Shown here in pieces: positions 46,073 through 54,786 of a DNA stretch of 64,000 nt. A program made the position numbers and the translations under genes. The stretch's first letter is position 1. Every line of letters begins with the position of its first letter. The stretch covers positions 64,658 through 128,657 of the forward strand of contig NZ_KI912267.1 in assembly GCF_000235425.2 (NCBI RefSeq), read 5' to 3'. This stretch comes from Pseudofrankia saprophytica. Its GTDB lineage: Bacteria; Actinomycetota; Actinomycetes; Frankiales; Frankiaceae. The notes below the pieces were generated by a model. It had not been told where the DNA came from. It did no database searches and saw only the letters and a list, made by a program, of their open reading frames with translations.

Positions 46073-46093
46073 CGCCTGGGCACCGCCCAGGCG
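46073..46093 (-). terminator. Hairpin between ylxR and infB
   Basis: CGCCTGGGC (46073-46081) and GCCCAGGCG (46085-46093) form a perfect 9-bp stem with a 3-nt loop, 15 nt after the ylxR stop. There is no U-tract. It could be a partial terminator within the nusA-infB operon. The remaining spacer (about 190 bases) shows nothing else. Confidence 0.5.
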
Positions 46094-46107
46094 CATCGCC
46101 CCTCTGG

Positions 46108-46452
46108 CTAACAACGTCCGGGCTCGTCATCGTCCCGGGCGGGACCATGAACCTGCTGGACGTGAGCCCGGACCCGCTCGAGATCGAGCGGACCAGGCAC
46201 CCGCAACGCCCGCGGAAACGCACGACGGCGCTCCGCGAGATCGAGGCATGCCGCGTCGGGGTGCACGTGCGCTCCCCGCCCAGGCATACGACGGCGTGTG
46301 TCCGGCAGAAGTACACCGTCCACCACGACGATACGCAGCAGGTCGGACCGCGCCGCTCGGGTCCGGCAACCAACACAGGTGCGTATGACAGCTGTAGTTG
46401 CCCTAACAGCAGTAGTCGCACCAGTCAGGCTCGGCTCCGCACGGCGTGCCAT
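46108..46452 (-). CDS. ylxR: YlxR family RNA-binding protein
   Basis: Small basic protein of the nusA-ylxR-infB cluster with the YlxR signature: RTCVGCRTRAARSDLLRIVV, then PGRGAHVHPDAACLDLAERR. Family members bind nucleic acid and may affect transcription; the role is not settled. The ATG at 46452 (114 aa) lies 7 bases past the nusA stop. A longer frame to 46620 would overlap nusA and is not supported. TAGACT sits 4 nt before the ATG, slightly too close for the leaderless pattern. Confidence 0.9.
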   Translation of the reverse strand: MARRAEPSLTGATTAVRATTAVIRTCVGCRTRAARSDLLRIVVVDGVLLPDTRRRMPGRGAHVHPDAACLDLAERRRAFPRALRVPGPLDLERVRAHVQQVHGPARDDDEPGRC

Positions 46453-46459
46453 AGCGAGT

Positions 46460-47620
46460 CTATCCCGTTGCGCCCCTAGGCTGCCCGCCCGTGGCCGGCG
46501 AACGCCGTCCGGGCGCTCCCCCGGCGGAGGTGGCGGCATCGGATCGCCGCAGGTCCGCCGGCCCGGCTCCGGCCCGGCGCGGCGGGTCCGCTGGGCGTCG
46601 CCCGGCGCCACCATTGTCACCTTCCGTATCCGAATGGATGTCGATCCGCCAGCTGGTCAACCGCGCGGCGAGCCGGGCGTTCTGACCCTCACGGCCAATG
46701 GCGAGCGAGAGCTGGTAGTCCGGCACGGTCACCCGCGCCGAGCGGCCGGCGAGGTCGGTCACCTCGACGCGCGAGACCCGCGCCGGCGAGAGCGCGTTGC
46801 CGACGAACGTGGCCGGGTCGGCCGACCAGTCGACGATGTCGATCTTCTCACCGTGCAGCTCGGCCATCACGGCGCGAACCCGGCTGCCCATCGGGCCGAT
46901 GCAGGCTCCCTTGGGGTTCACTCCGGCGACCTTCGAGCGGACCGCGATCTTGCTGCGATGCCCGGCCTCGCGGGCGATCGCCGCGATCTCCACGGTGCCG
47001 TCGGCGACCTCGGGAACCTCCAGCCGGAACAAGCCCTTCACCAGCTCGGGATGGGTCCGAGAGAGCGTGACGGCCGCGCCGTGCGGCCCCCGGGCCACAT
47101 GCACCACGTAGCACTTGATGCGGTCACCGTGCTCCAGGCGCTCGCCGGCGACCTGCTCGGCCGGCGGCAGCACGCCCTCGACGGTGCCGAGGTCGACGAG
47201 CACCACCCGCGAGCCGGCGCGCTGCTCGTGGTGCTGCACCACGCCGGAGACGATCTCGTGCTCGCGGTCCGCGTACTGGCCGTAGGTGACCTCCTGCTTG
47301 GCCTCCCGGAGGCGCTGCATGATGACCTGTTTGGCGGTCATCTGGGCGATCCGGCCGAAGTCCGCGGGAGTGTCGTCCCACTCCCTGGCCGTGCCGTCCG
47401 GTCGGATCTCGCTGGCCAGCACGGTCACCTCACCGGTCTGGCGGTCGACCACCACCCGGGCGTCGACCACCCGGGGCTCCTCGGCCGCGCCGCTGGCATG
47501 CGGGCCCTGCGTGTGCTGGTAGGCCTTGAGCAACGCTGTCTCGATCGCCTCGACCAGGGTCTCGAAGGCGAGGTCGTACTCCCGTTCGATCCCGCGCAGC
47601 TCGGCGACACTGATTTTCAC
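46460..47620 (-). CDS. nusA: Transcription termination/antitermination protein NusA
   Basis: RNA polymerase-bound elongation factor acting in pausing, termination and rRNA antitermination. 386 aa. N-terminal NusA domain (ISVAELRGIEREYDLAFETL), S1 domain (about 135-200, VEGVLPPAEQ), and KH1/KH2 (RSKVAGVNPKGACIGPMGSR; LSLAIGREGQNARLAARLT). The C-terminal 45 residues are a basic, Gly/Pro-rich tail without the acidic repeats of proteobacterial NusA. It overlaps rimP by 4 bp, the classical rimP-nusA-infB order. Confidence 0.97.
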   Translation of the reverse strand: MKISVAELRGIEREYDLAFETLVEAIETALLKAYQHTQGPHASGAAEEPRVVDARVVVDRQTGEVTVLASEIRPDGTAREWDDTPADFGRIAQMTAKQVIMQRLREAKQEVTYGQYADREHEIVSGVVQHHEQRAGSRVVLVDLGTVEGVLPPAEQVAGERLEHGDRIKCYVVHVARGPHGAAVTLSRTHPELVKGLFRLEVPEVADGTVEIAAIAREAGHRSKIAVRSKVAGVNPKGACIGPMGSRVRAVMAELHGEKIDIVDWSADPATFVGNALSPARVSRVEVTDLAGRSARVTVPDYQLSLAIGREGQNARLAARLTSWRIDIHSDTEGDNGGAGRRPADPPRRAGAGPADLRRSDAATSAGGAPGRRSPATGGQPRGATG

Positions 47621-48639
47621 CGGTCTGTCTCCTCACCTGGGCTTGGGCCGCTGTCCTCATGACCTCCGCCGGCTCGGCCCCGCCGAGCCCCTCCCAGGTC
47701 GTTACCGGTGGCCGGGCCGCCGCCCGCGGGCGCGTCCCGCTCGAGCCCCCTCGGGCCCTCGGCCCCGCCACCGTCGTCATTCCCGTCGTCCTCGTCGAGG
47801 CCCTCGTCGTCGAGGTCCTCGTCGTCGTCCTCGTCCCAGACGTCGTCGCCAGCGCCGAGGTGATCCTCCTCGCCTGGCGCCTCGTCCTCGTCGAACTCGT
47901 CCTCGTCGGGTTCCTCACCCGCCGCCGCCTGCCCCTCGGCCGCGCCAGACCCACCCGCCGCGGAGGCGGCGTCCGGCACGGAGTCGGCATGGCCGAACTC
48001 GATCTGCACGACCGCGTGGGCCACGTCGGCGAAGCGCAACCGCTCGATCTGGGTTCGCACTGGGCGCCCGCGCCGCACGGGACCGACCGCCACGGCCAGG
48101 TCCGCGCCGTCGTCGTCGGCGCCCAGAACCCGGCCCACCACGGCCGTGCCGTCGGCGCGCCTGGCCTCCACCAGCCGGCCACGCGCCCGACGCCAGTGCC
48201 GCGGCAGCGTGAGCGGCCGGTCGACGCCGGGAGAGGTGACCTCCAGCATGTAGGCACCGATGAGGCCCGCCTCGTCGCCCACCTGGTCGAGCAGGTCGGA
48301 GATCAGCCGGCTGGCCTCCGCGACCGCGTCCAGGTCGACGCCGCCGTCACGATCGACCGCCACCCGCAGCACACTGCGCGAGCCCGCCCGCGAGAGGTTC
48401 AGGTCCTCCAGGTCGAACCCGGCCTCGGCGAGCGCAGGGGCCAGCCGTTCCCACACCGCGGCCCGCAGCGCCGCGACGCTGTCAGCCGAGGCCGCCTTCC
48501 CTGCCGGCGCCGGCCGGGCGGCCTGCGTCGCCGCGGGCTGGCCGGAACCCTGCTGGCCAGCCCCGGCATACGCGGCCCTTCCAGGCCGCGCGGAACCGCC
48601 CGGCGGCCGGCGGCCTGTACGGCCCGCGTCCCGTGCCAC
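47617..48639 (-). CDS. rimP: Ribosome maturation factor RimP with acidic C-terminal extension
   Basis: 30S assembly factor that promotes S12 incorporation. Core RimP spans about residues 50-235 (LEDLNLSRAGSRSVLRVAVD, LEVTSPGVDRPLTLPRHWRR, VVGRVLGADDDG). Usual length is 150-200 aa; this one is about 340 because of an Ala/Pro-rich N-terminus and a 100-residue acidic tail (EEPDEDEFDEDEAPGEED and more). The GTG at 48639 has GGAGAGG upstream; the frame is open to 48711. It heads the operon. A 17-bp direct repeat precedes its start and may belong to the promoter. Confidence 0.92.
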   Translation of the reverse strand: MARDAGRTGRRPPGGSARPGRAAYAGAGQQGSGQPAATQAARPAPAGKAASADSVAALRAAVWERLAPALAEAGFDLEDLNLSRAGSRSVLRVAVDRDGGVDLDAVAEASRLISDLLDQVGDEAGLIGAYMLEVTSPGVDRPLTLPRHWRRARGRLVEARRADGTAVVGRVLGADDDGADLAVAVGPVRRGRPVRTQIERLRFADVAHAVVQIEFGHADSVPDAASAAGGSGAAEGQAAAGEEPDEDEFDEDEAPGEEDHLGAGDDVWDEDDDEDLDDEGLDEDDGNDDGGGAEGPRGLERDAPAGGGPATGNDLGGARRGRAGGGHEDSGPSPGEETDR

Positions 48640-48668
48640 GTCGCCCAGTCCTCTCCGCGTATTCCAAC

Positions 48669-48702
48669 ACTTGACCAGCGCCCGAACTTGGCCAGCGCCC
48701 GA
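48669..48702 (-). repeat. 17-bp tandem direct repeat upstream of rimP
   Basis: Plus-strand ACTTGACCAGCGCCCGA (48669-48685) is followed directly by ACTTGGCCAGCGCCCGA (48686-48702), one mismatch, ending about 30 nt from the rimP start. It could be a regulator site or a neutral duplication. The rest of the divergent spacer up to 48897 shows no clear element. Confidence 0.6.
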
Positions 48703-48897
48703 CTCTGGCATGCCCCGCGGGCGGGCGGCGCCACGTCATTCCGCCCAGGTGGCCGGTAGCCCGACACACCATGCCTGTCCCATCGCGCCAGCAGGGACAA
48801 TGATCAAGATGGCTGCCGACGATACCCGCAGCCTCATCCGAGATCCATAGCCTACGTCCGTCGCGGTGCGGCTCCAATCACGGCCTGACCGTAGTCA

Positions 48898-49632
48898 GTG
48901 CTCACGGCCACGAGAGACGGCCTCAGGCCCGTCGCCGGCACGCGCCCGGTCGGTGCGCGGGGGGCCACTCCGATGGCACCGACGTGTGATTGGCTGCGAG
49001 GCGTGGGTGGGGGTGGGGTGGGTGTACGCGGCGCGCCGTCAAGGCGGGCCGCGCTGGCGCTGCCGGCGACCGGGCTCGCCGTGACGGGGCTGGCGACCAT
49101 CGCCGGCTGCACCGAGTCGCGGCCGGCCGGCGCGCCCGCGCCACCGCCGGTCGATCTCGCGGCCGCGCGAGCCGCCGCGCGCACCGAGCACGACCTTTTG
49201 GCTGACTACGACGCCGTGATCGCTCGCCACCCCGCGCTCGCCGCGCTGTTGGGCGGGTTGCGGGCGCATCACACGCAGCATCTGGCCGCCCTCGCGGCCC
49301 AGGTGCCGGCCCTGGCGACCGCGAGCCCGGACGGCGCCACCCCCGGTGGGCCGTCCGCCACGGCCCTGGCCACCCCGTCAGGCACCACCACGGCCCCCGC
49401 TGTGGGTGCCTCCCCGTCCGGGAGTGCGGGCGCACAGCCCGGCGCGGACGACTCGCCGGCGGCGAGGGCCAGCGCCCTCGCCGAGCTCGCCACCGCCGAG
49501 CGCACGGCGGCGGACGCGCATCGCGCGAGCTGCCTCGCCGCGACGAGCGGGCTCGCGCCGCTGCTCGCGAGCCTGCGCGCGGCGGAGTCCTGCCATGCCG
49601 ACCTGCTCTCGCTGGCCGGCCCGGCCGGCTGA
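48898..49632 (+). CDS. Alanine-rich ferritin-like lipoprotein
   Basis: A secreted lipoprotein of unknown function. From GTG 48898 (244 aa) or ATG 48973 (219 aa) there is a basic start, a hydrophobic h-region (LALPATGLAVTGLATIAGC) and a lipobox cysteine, then two helical stretches separated by a Thr/Pro/Ser/Gly-rich linker. The helices (ARTEHDLLADYDAVIARHPA, HHTQHLAALAAQVPAL; TAERTAADAHRASCLAATSG) resemble a broken-up ferritin-like bundle. M. tuberculosis Rv2843/Rv2844 occupy the same place next to rimP. The start is uncertain. Confidence 0.7.
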   Translation: MLTATRDGLRPVAGTRPVGARGATPMAPTCDWLRGVGGGGVGVRGAPSRRAALALPATGLAVTGLATIAGCTESRPAGAPAPPPVDLAAARAAARTEHDLLADYDAVIARHPALAALLGGLRAHHTQHLAALAAQVPALATASPDGATPGGPSATALATPSGTTTAPAVGASPSGSAGAQPGADDSPAARASALAELATAERTAADAHRASCLAATSGLAPLLASLRAAESCHADLLSLAGPAG

Positions 49633-49729
49633 ACGCGGACCCACCCGCCGCCCCGACCCGCACCGACCCCGAACCCGGACCAACCTGGCCGACTCCGGCC
49701 CCAACCGACGAGGAAGACAGACGGGCACC

Positions 49730-50245
49730 ATGGTGGCGACCAGCCGGCCGGCGACCCCGCCCAGCGCCAAGGCCACACCCGGCGCGGCGCTGGACGCGCG
49801 CGCCATCACCGCTCTTTCGGCGTTGGTGGCGGTCGAGCACGCCGCCGTGTACGGAGCGGCCTCCGCCGGCGGCGCGCTCGCGCCTCTGGGCGTGGACGCG
49901 CGGGATGCCCGTGGCCTTGCCGCCGCCGCCTACACGGCGCACCGGCAGCTACGTGACGCGCTGATCGCGTTGCTCCTCGACGCGGGCGCGAAACCGCCGG
50001 CGTCGCAGCCCGCCTACACGCTGCCGGTGAACCCGGCCAGCGCGGGGGCCGCGCTCACGCTGCTCGCCGAGCTGGACGACCGGACCGCGGCGAGTGCCTA
50101 TGACGCCATCGGCTCGGCCACCGGCCGGGCCCGCGAGCTCGTCGTCGACGCGCTCGCGCAGGCGGCGGGGCGCGCCCAGCGCGCCCGGCTGACCGCCGGC
50201 CTGGCTCCCGCGACCGCGGTCAAGGCCCTCCCGGGCCGGTCCTGA
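49730..50245 (+). CDS. DUF4439 ferritin-like domain protein
   Basis: 171 aa, mostly one alpha-helical bundle: ALSALVAVEHAAVYGAASAG, ARGLAAAAYTAHRQLRDALI, PAYTLPVNPASAGAAL and LAELDDRTAASAYDAIGSAT, the DUF4439 layout. Function unknown; metal binding is not established. ATG 49730 has AGGAAG upstream. It lies 97 bases after the lipoprotein gene on the same strand and probably shares its transcript. A position next to rimP is conserved in actinobacteria. Confidence 0.82.
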   Translation: MVATSRPATPPSAKATPGAALDARAITALSALVAVEHAAVYGAASAGGALAPLGVDARDARGLAAAAYTAHRQLRDALIALLLDAGAKPPASQPAYTLPVNPASAGAALTLLAELDDRTAASAYDAIGSATGRARELVVDALAQAAGRAQRARLTAGLAPATAVKALPGRS

Positions 50246-50257
50246 CCCCGCCCGGCC

Positions 50258-50713
50258 TCAGCGCCTGGACCAGGCGCCCGGCGCCCGGCCGCGCTCGCGG
50301 ACGATGTCGGGCAGGTCGCCGGTCGCGATGTCCGCCAGGGTCACCGCCTCCAGCACCTGGCGCAGACTCACCCGGACGGCGATCCAGACGTCCTGCAGGT
50401 TCTTGGCCGCACCCTCGTACGACACCTCTTCCGGCCGGCGCCCGCGCACGCCGGCCAGCGGCCCGTCGGTGGCCCTGATCACGGTCGCCACGTCGATCTC
50501 GTGGGCCGGTCTGGCGAGCTGGTAGCCACCGTCCGCTCCGCGCCGGCTGCTCACCAGACCGCTGCGTCGCAGGTCGGTCAGGATGTTCTCGAGGAACCGC
50601 AGCGGCAGGTCCTGCGCCAAGGCAAGCGTTTCGCCCTTGACCAGGCCGCCGTCGCTGGCGGCCAGGGTCAGCAGTGCGCGCAGGGCGTAGTCGGCGCGCG
50701 CGGAGATCTGCAT
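50258..50713 (-). CDS. Rrf2-family transcriptional regulator without Fe-S cysteines
   Basis: 151-aa winged-helix regulator (MQISARADYALRALLTLAAS; LPLRFLENILTDLRRSGLVS; RGADGGYQLARPAHEI). IscR/NsrR-type members bind Fe-S through three cysteines; this protein has none, as in the cysteine-metabolism regulator CymR. Its place directly after the sulfate transporter genes (95 bases from cysA) suggests it controls sulfur uptake. The ATG at 50713 has GGAG 3-4 nt upstream; the frame is open to 50872 without family similarity. Confidence 0.9.
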   Translation of the reverse strand: MQISARADYALRALLTLAASDGGLVKGETLALAQDLPLRFLENILTDLRRSGLVSSRRGADGGYQLARPAHEIDVATVIRATDGPLAGVRGRRPEEVSYEGAAKNLQDVWIAVRVSLRQVLEAVTLADIATGDLPDIVRERGRAPGAWSRR

Positions 50714-50807
50714 GACTCCATCTTGCCGCTCCGCCCGCGACCACGCCCACAGCGGGGGCCGCCGGGAGCGTGGGCGGGGCCTTGCCGGCTCCCGGCCCGC
50801 GCCTCTT

Positions 50808-51743
50808 TCAACGGGCGGCGCGGACCCAGACGCGCTGGCCGAGCGCGAGCTGGAGGTCCTCGGCCTGCCCACGGGTGAGCTGTGCCCAGGGCTGCTCGGC
50901 CCCGGTGTCCAGCGTGGCCCGGACCTCGTAACCGATGCGCTGCAGGCCGGCGACCTCGGCGGACGTGGTGTCGGGGGTGTCGGACGTGAAGATCTCCAGG
51001 TCGTGCGGGCGGACCAGCCGACCGGCGAGACGGGTGACGGGGCCGAGGAAGCCCATGACGAAGTCGTTCGCGGGCTTGTCGTAGACGTCGGCGGGGCTGC
51101 CGACCTGCTCGATGCGGCCCTGGTTGATGACCACGAGCTCGTCGGCGACCTCGAGGGCCTCCTCCTGGTCGTGGGTGACGAAGATCGTGGTGACGTGCAC
51201 CTCGTCGTGCAGGCGCCTCAGCCAGTCGCGCAGCTCCTTGCGGACCTGGGCGTCCAGGGCACCGAACGGCTCGTCTAGCAGGAGCACGGTCGGCTCGACC
51301 GCGAGGGCGCGGGCCAGGGCCATGCGCTGGCGCTGCCCGCCGGAGAGCTGCTCGGGCAGCCGGTCGGCGAACTGCTCCAGGTGGACCAGGGCCAGCAGTT
51401 CCTGCACCCGCGCGCGGATCTCGGCCTTGGGACGCTTGCGGATCTCCAGGCCGAAGGCGACGTTGCGGTAGACCGTCAGGTGCTTGAAGGCCGCGTAGTG
51501 CTGGAACACGAAGCCGACGTTGCGGCGCTGCGGCGGGAGGCGGGTGGCGTCCTGGCCGTTGATCCGGACGGTGCCCGAGTCCGGCTGCTCGAGGCCGCCG
51601 ATGATGCGCAGCAGGGTGGACTTGCCGCCGCCGCTGGGGCCCAGGAGCGCGGTCAGCCGCCCGTCCGCCACGGTCAGGTCGACGTCGTCGAGCGCGACGA
51701 AGCTGCCGAACCGCTTGCCGACCGAGCTGACCTCGATGCTCAC
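50808..51743 (-). CDS. cysA: Sulfate/thiosulfate ABC transporter ATP-binding protein
   Basis: ATPase of the CysPTWA importer. 311 aa. Walker [11 protein letters not shown]-loop [15 protein letters not shown], signature [15 protein letters not shown], Walker [13 protein letters not shown]-loop [13 protein letters not shown]-terminal TOBE-like regulatory domain ([14 protein letters not shown]) follows. It overlaps cysW by 4 bp. [11 protein letters not shown] is typical of CysA. Confidence 0.96.
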   Translation of the reverse strand: MSIEVSSVGKRFGSFVALDDVDLTVADGRLTALLGPSGGGKSTLLRIIGGLEQPDSGTVRINGQDATRLPPQRRNVGFVFQHYAAFKHLTVYRNVAFGLEIRKRPKAEIRARVQELLALVHLEQFADRLPEQLSGGQRQRMALARALAVEPTVLLLDEPFGALDAQVRKELRDWLRRLHDEVHVTTIFVTHDQEEALEVADELVVINQGRIEQVGSPADVYDKPANDFVMGFLGPVTRLAGRLVRPHDLEIFTSDTPDTTSAEVAGLQRIGYEVRATLDTGAEQPWAQLTRGQAEDLQLALGQRVWVRAAR

Positions 51744-52675
51744 CTGAGCCCACCTTTGTCCAGTTCGACGTCGTTCGACGCGACGTTGTTCAGCGCGAGG
51801 GCGGCCGGCGCGGGGTCGGCCGAAAGGGCGAGGTCATCCGGCACCACGGCCGGTGGCCCGCTGTGCTTCGACTCGTTCTCGCGCCGGCGGAGGAACACGA
51901 GCACGATGACGAGCACGGTGACGACGATGAGCAGGAACGCCAGCTGGAAGGCCCCTGGTTCGAGCTGCTGGACCCGTTCACCGACCAGCAGCGGCACGGT
52001 CTGGGTCTGGTTCTCGCCGCTGACGTTGCCGGACACCACCAGCACGGCGCCGTACTCCCCGATCGAGCGGGCCAGGCTCAGCACGATCCCGTACAGCAGC
52101 GCGGGCCGGATGATCGGCAGCGTGATCCGCAGGAAGCGCTGCCAGGCGCTGGCGCCCAGCACCCGGGCGGCCTGCTCCTGCTCGATGCCCTCCTCCGCGA
52201 GGACGGGGACCACCTCGCGCAGGACCAGCGGGAACGAGACGAAGGTCGTCGCGAGGATCATGCCGGGCAGCGAGAAGATGATCTCGATGCCGGCGTTGTG
52301 CAGGGTGCTGCCGAACCAGCCGTCGACCGGGCCGTAGACCAGCACCAGCGCGAGGCCCACCACGATCGGCGAGACCGAGAGCGGCAGGTCGGCGAGCGCG
52401 CTCAGCAGCCGGCGCCCGGGGAAGCGGTAGCGGGTGATCAGCAGCCCGAGGCCCACGCCGAACACGGCGTTGAGCGCGACCGAGGCGAGCGCGATCTCGG
52501 CGGTCAGCCGGAAGGCGGTCACCGCCTGGTCGGAGCTGATGGCCGACCAGAAGGCCGCCGGCCCGGGGCTCACCGTCTTCCAGGTCACGACCACCAGCGG
52601 GACCAGCACCAGGACCCCGACGTAGAGCAGCGCGACGGTGCGCAGCCCGAGGCGGGTGGAACGGCGGTTACCCAC
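51740..52675 (-). CDS. cysW: Sulfate ABC transporter permease CysW
   Basis: Inner-membrane permease, 311 aa, with about six helices ([20 protein letters not shown], then [40 protein letters not shown]). The cytoplasmic EAA loop is seen in [20 protein letters not shown]. The C-terminal 40 residues are a polar extension. It overlaps cysT by 8 bp and cysA by 4 bp, so the three are coupled. CysT/CysW assignment follows gene order and similarity to the family. Confidence 0.94.
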   Translation of the reverse strand: MGNRRSTRLGLRTVALLYVGVLVLVPLVVVTWKTVSPGPAAFWSAISSDQAVTAFRLTAEIALASVALNAVFGVGLGLLITRYRFPGRRLLSALADLPLSVSPIVVGLALVLVYGPVDGWFGSTLHNAGIEIIFSLPGMILATTFVSFPLVLREVVPVLAEEGIEQEQAARVLGASAWQRFLRITLPIIRPALLYGIVLSLARSIGEYGAVLVVSGNVSGENQTQTVPLLVGERVQQLEPGAFQLAFLLIVVTVLVIVLVFLRRRENESKHSGPPAVVPDDLALSADPAPAALALNNVASNDVELDKGGLR

Positions 52676-53525
52676 GGCGGGCCGCCGCGCGCTGCAGCAG
52701 GTCGAGGCCGACGATCACGAGCAGGCTGACCGCCAGCAGGACGGTCGCGGTCGCCGCGGCAGCGGGGAAGTCGAAGTTCTCGATCTTCTGGTAGGCGTAC
52801 ATCGAGGACACCTTGGTACGGCTGAGGCCGCCGGAGATCAGTAGCACCGAGCCGTACTCGCCCATCGCCCGGGCGAACGCCAGCGTCGCCCCCGACGCGA
52901 TCGCCGGCAGCAGCACCGGCAGCACGACCCGTCGGAAGATCGTGAACGGCGACGCGCCGAGGCAGGCGGCGGCCTGTTCGACCTCGGTGTCCAGCGCCAT
53001 GAGTACCGGCTGGACCGACCGCACCGCGAACGGAAGCGTCACGAAGAGCAGCCCGAGCACGATCGCCCGCTGGGTGCCGAGCAGGTGGACGCCGACCGGG
53101 CTGTTGGTGCCGTACACGGCGAGCAGCACCAGCCCGGCGACGATGGTCGGCAGCGCGAACGGAATATCGATGATCACGTCGACGAGTCGCCGACCGGGGA
53201 AGGGGTCACGCACCAGCACCCAGGCCAGCAGCGTTCCCATCACGGCATTGATCGCGGCCACCAGCAGTGAGCTGACCACCGTCAGGCGCAGCGCTCTCAC
53301 GGCACTGGGGTCGGTGATGTTGTCCCAGAAGCCGGACCACCCACCGGTGAACCCCCGCGCGACGACCGCCGCCAAGGGGATCAGCACCAGCAGGCTCAGC
53401 CACAGGACCGCCACGCCCAGCCCAAGCCCCGACCCGGGCCCGAGCCGCGCGGCGCCAGAGGCGTCCCGCGCGGCCCGGGAACGAGCCGGTGAAGCCGCCG
53501 TCGCCGGCTCCACCACAGTGCTCAT
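52668..53525 (-). CDS. cysT: Sulfate ABC transporter permease CysT
   Basis: Partner permease, 285 aa, with about six helices (LGVAVLWLSLLVLIPLAAVV; IIDIPFALPTIVAGLVLLAV; FAVRSVQPVLMALDTE). The EAA loop (TEVEQAAACLGASPFTIFRR) contacts CysA. The N-terminal 30 residues are a polar Ala/Arg-rich start. It overlaps the sulfate-binding protein gene by 4 bp. Confidence 0.94.
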   Translation of the reverse strand: MSTVVEPATAASPARSRAARDASGAARLGPGSGLGLGVAVLWLSLLVLIPLAAVVARGFTGGWSGFWDNITDPSAVRALRLTVVSSLLVAAINAVMGTLLAWVLVRDPFPGRRLVDVIIDIPFALPTIVAGLVLLAVYGTNSPVGVHLLGTQRAIVLGLLFVTLPFAVRSVQPVLMALDTEVEQAAACLGASPFTIFRRVVLPVLLPAIASGATLAFARAMGEYGSVLLISGGLSRTKVSSMYAYQKIENFDFPAAAATATVLLAVSLLVIVGLDLLQRAAARRG

Positions 53526-54586
53526 CCGGTGGCGTTCTCGATCTTCGTCACGATGCCGTTGTCGGCGTCGAAGAACTCCTTGTTGACCTTGCTCCAGCCA
53601 CCGAGGTCCGTGATGGTGGTCAGCTTCTCGATGGTCGGGAACGGCTTGGAGGGATCGTTCGCGCCCTCGACGGTGCCGATGGTCGCGTTCTTGTCCGTCG
53701 GGCGGAAGCCGTGGCTGGCGAAGATCGCCTGGCCCTCGTCACTCTTGGCGTATGCCAGGAACGCCTTGGCCGCCGGCGAGGCGGACACGGTCACCGCGGC
53801 CGGGTTCTCGATCAGGAAGGTTTCCTTGGGGATGACGTAGTCGAGGTCGACACCCTTCTGCCGGGCGCCGATGGCCTCGTTCTCGTAGGAGAGCAGCACG
53901 TCGCCGGTGCCCTGGGTGAACGTGGTGGTGGCCTCCGCGCCGCTCGCGGGCTTGCTCACCACGTTCTTGAAGAAGGACGTCAGGTACTCCTGGGCCTGCG
54001 CGTCCGTGCCGCCCTCGGCCAGGGTGTGGGTGTAGGCCGCGAGGATGTTCCACTTCGCCGAGCCGGACGAGGCCGGGTCCGGCGTGACGATCTTCACGCC
54101 TGGCTTGATCAGGTCATCCCAGCCGGTGATGTGCAGCGGGTTCCCCTTGCGCACCGCGATCACCACGACCGAGTTCGAGATCTGACCCTTCGTGCTGTCC
54201 GCGTTCCAGTCCTCGGCCACGAACTTCGGCACCAGGCGAGTCATGTCCGGGTCGAGAGAAAAGGTCACGAAGTCGGCCTTCTGGCCGCTGGCCACCGACT
54301 TGCTCACGGTGCCGCTCGCCCCGAAGGTCTCCGAGAACTTCACACCCTTGCCCGCGTCCGTCTTGACGAACGCGTCCTGCAGCTCGTCGTAGGCCGGCTT
54401 CGGAACCGAATACCCCACGATCGCGACCGACTGGCCCGCGTTGGCTCCCGCGCCGGCTCCCGCACTGGCACTCGCCCCAGCGTCGTCGCTTCCCCCGGAG
54501 TCACCGCCGCAGGCGGTCACCGCCAGCGCGAGCGCCGCACCAGCAGCGATCAAGGGCGCACTGCGCCACAGCCTACTCGGCTTCAT
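53522..54586 (-). CDS. Sulfate-binding lipoprotein
   Basis: Periplasmic-type solute-binding subunit, 354 aa, first gene of the sulfate operon. Signal peptide with lipobox LAVTAC (Cys near residue 26) after MKPSRLWRSAPLIAAG. The Sbp/CysP fold is recognisable: SVAIVGYSVPKPAYDELQDA, FGASGTVSKSVASGQKADFV, TPDPASSGSAKWNILAAYTH, DVLLSYENEAI. The ATG at 54586 has GGGAGGA 7 nt upstream; a GTG at 54610 would break the signal peptide. A 17-bp palindrome lies 41 bases upstream. Confidence 0.94.
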   Translation of the reverse strand: MKPSRLWRSAPLIAAGAALALAVTACGGDSGGSDDAGASASAGAGAGANAGQSVAIVGYSVPKPAYDELQDAFVKTDAGKGVKFSETFGASGTVSKSVASGQKADFVTFSLDPDMTRLVPKFVAEDWNADSTKGQISNSVVVIAVRKGNPLHITGWDDLIKPGVKIVTPDPASSGSAKWNILAAYTHTLAEGGTDAQAQEYLTSFFKNVVSKPASGAEATTTFTQGTGDVLLSYENEAIGARQKGVDLDYVIPKETFLIENPAAVTVSASPAAKAFLAYAKSDEGQAIFASHGFRPTDKNATIGTVEGANDPSKPFPTIEKLTTITDLGGWSKVNKEFFDADNGIVTKIENATG

Positions 54587-54616
54587 ATCTGGTCCTCCCC
54601 GGACGTACACACCGCA

Positions 54617-54643
54617 ACGCTACAGGCAAGTCGATCGGACTTG
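54617..54643 (-). promoter_or_regulatory. Candidate operator and -10 upstream of the sulfate operon
   Basis: CAAGTC (54627-54632), 5-nt GATCG, GACTTG (54638-54643) is a perfect 6+6 inverted repeat. TAGCGT on the minus strand (54617-54622) is a -10 candidate, so the palindrome would overlap its spacer and -35. It is a plausible target for the Rrf2-type regulator at 50258-50713; that link is inferred. Confidence 0.4.
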
Positions 54644-54786
54644 TCGGGAACGACAGCATGCCAGACCGGGCACACCATGACCAACACCTTGTTGCATCCG
54701 CAACACGGACGAGTAACAAACTTTCCGTTTTCTCGATGGGCTTTATCGAGAATAGAGTTGAGAGGCCCCCAGCGGGGAGCGAAGAT

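Noticed and set aside
46453-46459. TAGACT before ylxR as another leaderless start
   Set aside because: Spacing is only 4 nt, not the 6-7 nt seen at the other starts, and ylxR follows nusA closely enough for read-through.
43879-46479. Long plus-strand open frame opposite infB, rich in Thr/Gly/Ala
   Set aside because: Low-complexity shadow of the IF-2 linker; no ribosome-binding site or domain.
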